Source: Actinophytocola sp963826035
GTDB taxonomy: Bacteria; Actinomycetota; Actinomycetes; Mycobacteriales; Pseudonocardiaceae
Reading direction: 5' to 3'
Assembly (NCBI GenBank): GCA_963826035.1
Contig: CAWGVZ010000003.1
Coordinates: 1 to 64,000 of the forward strand
Length of the DNA stretch: 64,000 nucleotides
Shown here one piece after another: positions 60,641 to 64,000 of this stretch. How positions within the stretch are numbered: position 1 is the first letter of the stretch; each line of letters opens with the position of its first letter. Position numbers and translations under genes: made by a program. Under the pieces are notes generated by a model that was given only the letters and a program-made list of their open reading frames with translations, did not search any database and was not told the DNA's origin.

Positions 60641-62614
60641 TCAGACCGCAGTAATGGTCCAGTGGTTGTTGGGACTGCTGTTCGGGGCCCAGAGGACCAC
60701 GCTGGAGCCGACGGCCGTGTTGCCCGCACCGTCCAGCGCGGTGCCGGTGCCGCGGTTGATGATCTGGGAGCGGCCATTACCAATATTGTTGAGCCGCCAC
60801 TGCTGGTTGTTGCCACCGTTCCACGGCGCCTGCCGGCAGGTGGCGCCGTTGGCGGTGTCATCCCAGCTGTCGGCGACCATCCCGCTGGTGCGGTTGACGA
60901 TCCGGTAGTAGCCGCCGCCAACGTCCACCAACTGCCACTGCAGGTTCGTGCTGGCGTCGTAGGACCACTGCTTCACCACCGACCCGGAAGCGACATTGCC
61001 GCCGCTGTCGAGGACCAGCCCGGTCGCGCCGTTGGCGATCCGCACCCAGCCGGTCGGGGTCGGTCCGGCGCTCAGGGGTGGGATCTGGCCGGAGAAGGTC
61101 AGTTTCACCACGTACGCGGGGGCGTTGAACGGCGCGGTCGGCGACGGCATCCGGATGCGCAGACCGGCGCCGTCCTGGGTGCGGTCGGGCAGGCTGGTGT
61201 ATGTGCCCGCGGTGGAGTCGAGCAGTTGGACCGAGGCGAGCGTGCTCAGGTTGATCCGGTTTGAGCTGAGGGTCGTGATGGTGAAGGTGTCTCCGGGCCA
61301 GCCGAGCACGGTCGCGTACAGGATGGTGTTGTTCTTGCTGCGGGTGAACCGGATGTCGGTGTTGGTGCCGGCCACCGGCGTAACGAACGAGCCGCCGCCC
61401 ATCTTCGTCGGTCCCTCGCCGTAGACGGCCCATGCGCGGGTGGCGTAGATGGACTCGCCGAACCGCCGGAGGTAGTCGCCGATGCCGAGCAGGACCGTGC
61501 GTTGTCCACTCGGGATGGTGCCGTCGGCCATGGGGGCGATGTTCAGCAGGACGTTGCCGTTCTTGCTGACCCGATCGATGAACGAGTGCAGCATGGCGTT
61601 CAGCGAGTAGTAGCCGATGCCGACGGTGTAGCACCAGCTGGAGCTGGAGATGCTGTCGTCGGTCAGCCAGAAGGGGTGCTGGATGTCCGCCGGGCCGCCG
61701 CGCTCGAAGTCGAAGACCGATCCCCGGTTGTTGAGGCCGTCCTTGTAGGTGGCGACCACATCGGAGTTCCAGGCGACGGCCTGGTTGAAGTAGTACGCCA
61801 GGAAGTTCAGCCGCTGCGCCTCGTCGACCTGGGGCAGGTTGAAGTCCTGCCAGAGGATGTCCGGCCGGTAGCCGTCGATGACCTCCTTCAGTTTGGCGTA
61901 CCAGAGCTGGTTCGCGGCCGCGCGGTCGAGCTGGCCGTACAGCTTGCGCATGCTGGGATCCGACTGCGCTGGCACGCGTTCGTAGAAGCCGGTGAAGTTG
62001 TACGCGTGGTGCAGCGACACGATGAACTTCATGCCCTTCGCCCGGATGGCGTCGGCGTGCAGCCGCACCAGGTCGAGTCGGGGACCGGTGCGCACCGAGT
62101 TCCACTCGTTGACCGTGCTGTTCCACATCGAGTAACCGTCGTGATGCTCGGCCACCGGCCCGGCGAACTTCGCGCCGGCGTCGGCGAACAGCTGTGCCCA
62201 CTCGGTCGGGTCGAAGTTGCCGCCCGCGGACTTCAGCTTCGGTGCGAACTGCACCCAGTTCCCGGCCTTGTCCCGCGCCCCGTTGATGAAGTTGTGGTAC
62301 GGCCACGCCGACGGATCCCCATAGGTGTTGACGTGGTGGCGGTTCTCGTTGGAACCGGCGAAGTACATGTTGCGCGGATACCACTCGTTGGCGAACGCCG
62401 GGACGCTGAACACACCCCAGTGGAAGTAGATGCCGAACTTCGCGTCCTGGAACCACTCCGGCGCCGGCGGATGCTGGTCGACCGACGGCCAGGTCGGGGT
62501 GTAACTGCTTGGGCCCTCGGTGGCGCCGGCGAGACCGCCGCGCAGCACTCCCGCCGCAGTCGCACCGCTCACGGTCACCAGGCCGAGCATGGTGCGGCGG
62601 TTGAACGTGGACAT
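60641..62614 (-). CDS. Tat-exported GH29 alpha-L-fucosidase with ricin-type lectin domain
   Basis: The 657-residue protein begins with NRRTMLGLV, a twin-arginine signal. Residues 40-400 form a GH29 barrel: WFQDAKFGIYFHWGVFSVPA, AEHHDGYSMWNS and the nucleophile Asp in PDILWQDFNLP. A beta-sandwich (about 420-510) and a ricin-type trefoil (520-657; repeated LQWQL, QQWRL and NHWTI ends) follow. It should remove terminal alpha-L-fucose from glycans outside the cell. The general acid cannot be assigned from sequence alone. A decayed GH27 gene lies just upstream. Confidence 0.9.
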   Translation of the reverse strand: MSTFNRRTMLGLVTVSGATAAGVLRGGLAGATEGPSSYTPTWPSVDQHPPAPEWFQDAKFGIYFHWGVFSVPAFANEWYPRNMYFAGSNENRHHVNTYGDPSAWPYHNFINGARDKAGNWVQFAPKLKSAGGNFDPTEWAQLFADAGAKFAGPVAEHHDGYSMWNSTVNEWNSVRTGPRLDLVRLHADAIRAKGMKFIVSLHHAYNFTGFYERVPAQSDPSMRKLYGQLDRAAANQLWYAKLKEVIDGYRPDILWQDFNLPQVDEAQRLNFLAYYFNQAVAWNSDVVATYKDGLNNRGSVFDFERGGPADIQHPFWLTDDSISSSSWCYTVGIGYYSLNAMLHSFIDRVSKNGNVLLNIAPMADGTIPSGQRTVLLGIGDYLRRFGESIYATRAWAVYGEGPTKMGGGSFVTPVAGTNTDIRFTRSKNNTILYATVLGWPGDTFTITTLSSNRINLSTLASVQLLDSTAGTYTSLPDRTQDGAGLRIRMPSPTAPFNAPAYVVKLTFSGQIPPLSAGPTPTGWVRIANGATGLVLDSGGNVASGSVVKQWSYDASTNLQWQLVDVGGGYYRIVNRTSGMVADSWDDTANGATCRQAPWNGGNNQQWRLNNIGNGRSQIINRGTGTALDGAGNTAVGSSVVLWAPNSSPNNHWTITAV

Positions 62615-62633
62615 GGGAGACCTCCGATTGGGG

Positions 62634-63034
62634 CTAAGGGGTGGCGAGTTCGAACCGCTGCGACGTCACCGCGCCGGCGGGTGTCTGGGTGGCGTAGCCG
62701 GACACGACGAACCGGTGGGTCGCCCGCAACGCATCTCGCATCACGGTGAACGAGCCTCCTGTTCTCCCCTGATCCCCTCCGGGGAGCACCAGTCGTATTT
62801 CAGTAGTCCACATCCCACGACGCGAACGTCCTGGCGTCCCGCATGCCGGTCGAACCGGGAATGCGTGCAGACCCGCGGGTCGCCCCGGGCGTCCCACACC
62901 GAGTCGAACCAGCAGTCGTCCACTAGCAGGTACCGGTAACCCGCGTCCCCCATTCCCGAACCGGCTATCGCGTCCGCTGCCCGCCGGACCGCGGGCTCGG
63001 TGACACCGCACCCGAAGCTGTTCAACTGTTCCAC
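62634..63034 (-). pseudogene. heavily deleted GH27 alpha-galactosidase
   Basis: NSFGCGVTEPAVRRAADAIA, GYRYLLVDDCWFDSVWDARG and CGLLKYDWCSPEGIRG are GH27 hallmarks, followed in another frame by MRDALRATHR and a short tail ending at 62634. Most of the barrel is missing, so only the outline of an alpha-galactosidase gene remains. Confidence 0.75.
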
Positions 63035-63179
63035 CCCAACAGGGCCAGAAGCGCCATCGCCGGGGTGAGCGCGGCGGCGTGCGGGCGGACCGGGCGCGTG
63101 CAGGGTCGCGCGGGCATCGTTGCCCCTTCCCTCGTGTAAGCGGAATCAGGAGATCAGCGGTCGTCGGCGCCACAAGGAC

Positions 63180-63197
63180 GGCGAACGAACGTTCGCC
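63180..63197. promoter_or_regulatory. inverted repeat GGCGAACGAACGTTCGCC
   Basis: Eight-base arms around AA, located upstream of the decayed GH27 gene; a plausible repressor site. Confidence 0.4.
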
Positions 63198-63228
63198 GAC
63201 TGCTAACCGCAGCCGAGTTACCACTATC

Positions 63229-63246
63229 GATGTGAACGCTAACATG
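63229..63246. promoter_or_regulatory. candidate LacI-type operator 1
   Basis: GATGTGAACGCTAACATG resembles TGTTAGCGCTAACA-like LacI-family operators of actinomycete glycoside-hydrolase genes, and nearly repeats in inverted orientation at 63295-63312. Confidence 0.5.
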
Positions 63247-63294
63247 CAACCGCAGGACAGGACAACGTCCAAGTGTCACAACAGGTTGAGTAGG

Positions 63295-63312
63295 CTGTTA
63301 GCGTGAACATCT
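63295..63312. promoter_or_regulatory. candidate LacI-type operator 2
   Basis: CTGTTAGCGTGAACATCT is the inverted counterpart of operator 1 (about 14 of 16 positions), 66 bases away, a spacing that could allow looping. Confidence 0.5.
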
Positions 63313-64000
63313 AGGTGTCCCGGGCGCGCCGACCTGAACCAGTCACATCATGCAGGAGCAGGACTATTCGAAGGCGCTCCCGCGGATGTAATCCGGAAAT
63401 TCGGGCCTGAACAATTCGCCAAGTTTCTCAAAACAGGCCGTCAGCGAACGACACGTTCCACATATCCCAGGCCAGACCTCCGCTGATTCACGAGGCCCAC
63501 CGCTCCGCCACCCTGGTCGACCACCCGGGCTCCGGCTTGACCCAGCTCCTGACGCCGGTCTCACAGCCAGCGCACCCGGCACCGGGCCACGCTGGTGACC
63601 TCCGTCGAATGCGGCCCGGACGACCGGGCAGCCGCCCGGCAACCCGAGGAGGCGGTGAGCGTGGGCCGCTCGGTGCGGGCTCTGGCGAGATCCGCGACAT
63701 GCAGCCGTTGTTGCCGCCGAACCCGTCCCGAACCGACCGTCCACTTCGGAGGTTGTCCGAGGTGCCGTGGATCCGCAGGTACGCGACGGATCTGAAGGTC
63801 GATCTATACCTCAACAGCGCACAACTCCCTTGTTGCGGTGACGCCGTCCGGTCAGATGAGTCCGATCTATTATCGTCGAGCTGGGGCATCCCGCTCTCAC
63901 CATACAACCGTCCAACAAGCCAAAGTCAAGGGTCAGTGCACCTACAGTTCACAGAGCGCGTCCGTCCCACTCAGCAAATAAGTCGGATCCATTGCCCTGC
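63313..64000. other. window end without a supported gene
   Basis: Open frames on both strands show no recognisable family and poor coding character. A decayed gene is possible. Confidence 0.4.

Overview
The window is high-GC DNA from a filamentous actinomycete. An SsgB-type sporulation protein, many Tat and lipoprotein signals, frequent GTG starts and ATGA-coupled operons point to Actinomycetota, and I infer Pseudonocardiales from the overall gene style. There is no rRNA and no CRISPR array. The left part looks like conserved chromosome; from about 30 kb onward genes alternate with many broken remnants, as in an arm or accessory region.

Layout. (1) 1-3.45 kb: a DUF305 lipoprotein and an LVIVD beta-propeller protein are divergent, and an IS630-family element (frameshifted transposase, TA target) sits between them. 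(2) 3.5-6.2 kb: tRNA-Val, ssgB, tRNA-Gly, tRNA-Cys, tRNA-Val, then the 3' end of a tyrosine integrase fused to a truncated TctC-type binding protein, the scar of an excised or deleted element. (3) 6.3-17.9 kb: a GAF-LuxR regulator divergent from a tightly coupled operon of two acyl-CoA/AMP ligases, a complete Liv-type ABC importer and a secreted DUF6351 hydrolase, probably for uptake and activation of a hydrophobic carboxylic acid. (4) 18.2-26.3 kb: a LacI-controlled catabolic locus (MHS transporter, two Gfo/Idh/MocA oxidoreductases, TIM-barrel isomerase, VOC protein, KDPG-type aldolase, small kinase, shikimate-dehydrogenase-like enzyme) for a sugar-acid or cyclitol-like substrate. (5) 26.9-30.3 kb: Tat-exported mannonate-dehydratase-like and metallo-beta-lactamase-fold proteins.

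(6) 32.9-49.1 kb is the most interesting part: a compact biosynthetic gene cluster bounded by two TPR-type XRE regulators. A rightward arm encodes an acyl-CoA-dehydrogenase homologue, a ThiS/MoaD-like sulfur carrier ending in GG, a hotdog-fold protein and an AMP ligase. A leftward arm encodes an SDR, an AT-ACP didomain protein, a 1813-residue enzyme with order FabL-like enoyl reductase / KS / Cys-less KS / KR / DH, and an acyl-CoA-oxidase homologue. Both flavoprotein homologues have Ala where the family has its catalytic Glu. Together this looks like an iterative, PUFA-synthase-like PKS of unusual domain order, coupled to possible sulfur transfer. I do not recognise it as a known pathway.

(7) 49.2-54.3 kb is a decay zone: a tRNA 3' fragment, two IS66 ends fused head-to-head with 52-bp inverted ends, and fragments of ALDH, NTPase and recombinase genes. 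(8) 54.4-63.3 kb is a secreted carbohydrate-degradation locus: a ThuA/sugar-dehydrogenase/PKD/lectin protein, a CE1-type esterase with ricin-type lectin domain and a GH29 fucosidase with lectin domain, interspersed with pseudogenes and ending in LacI-type palindromes.
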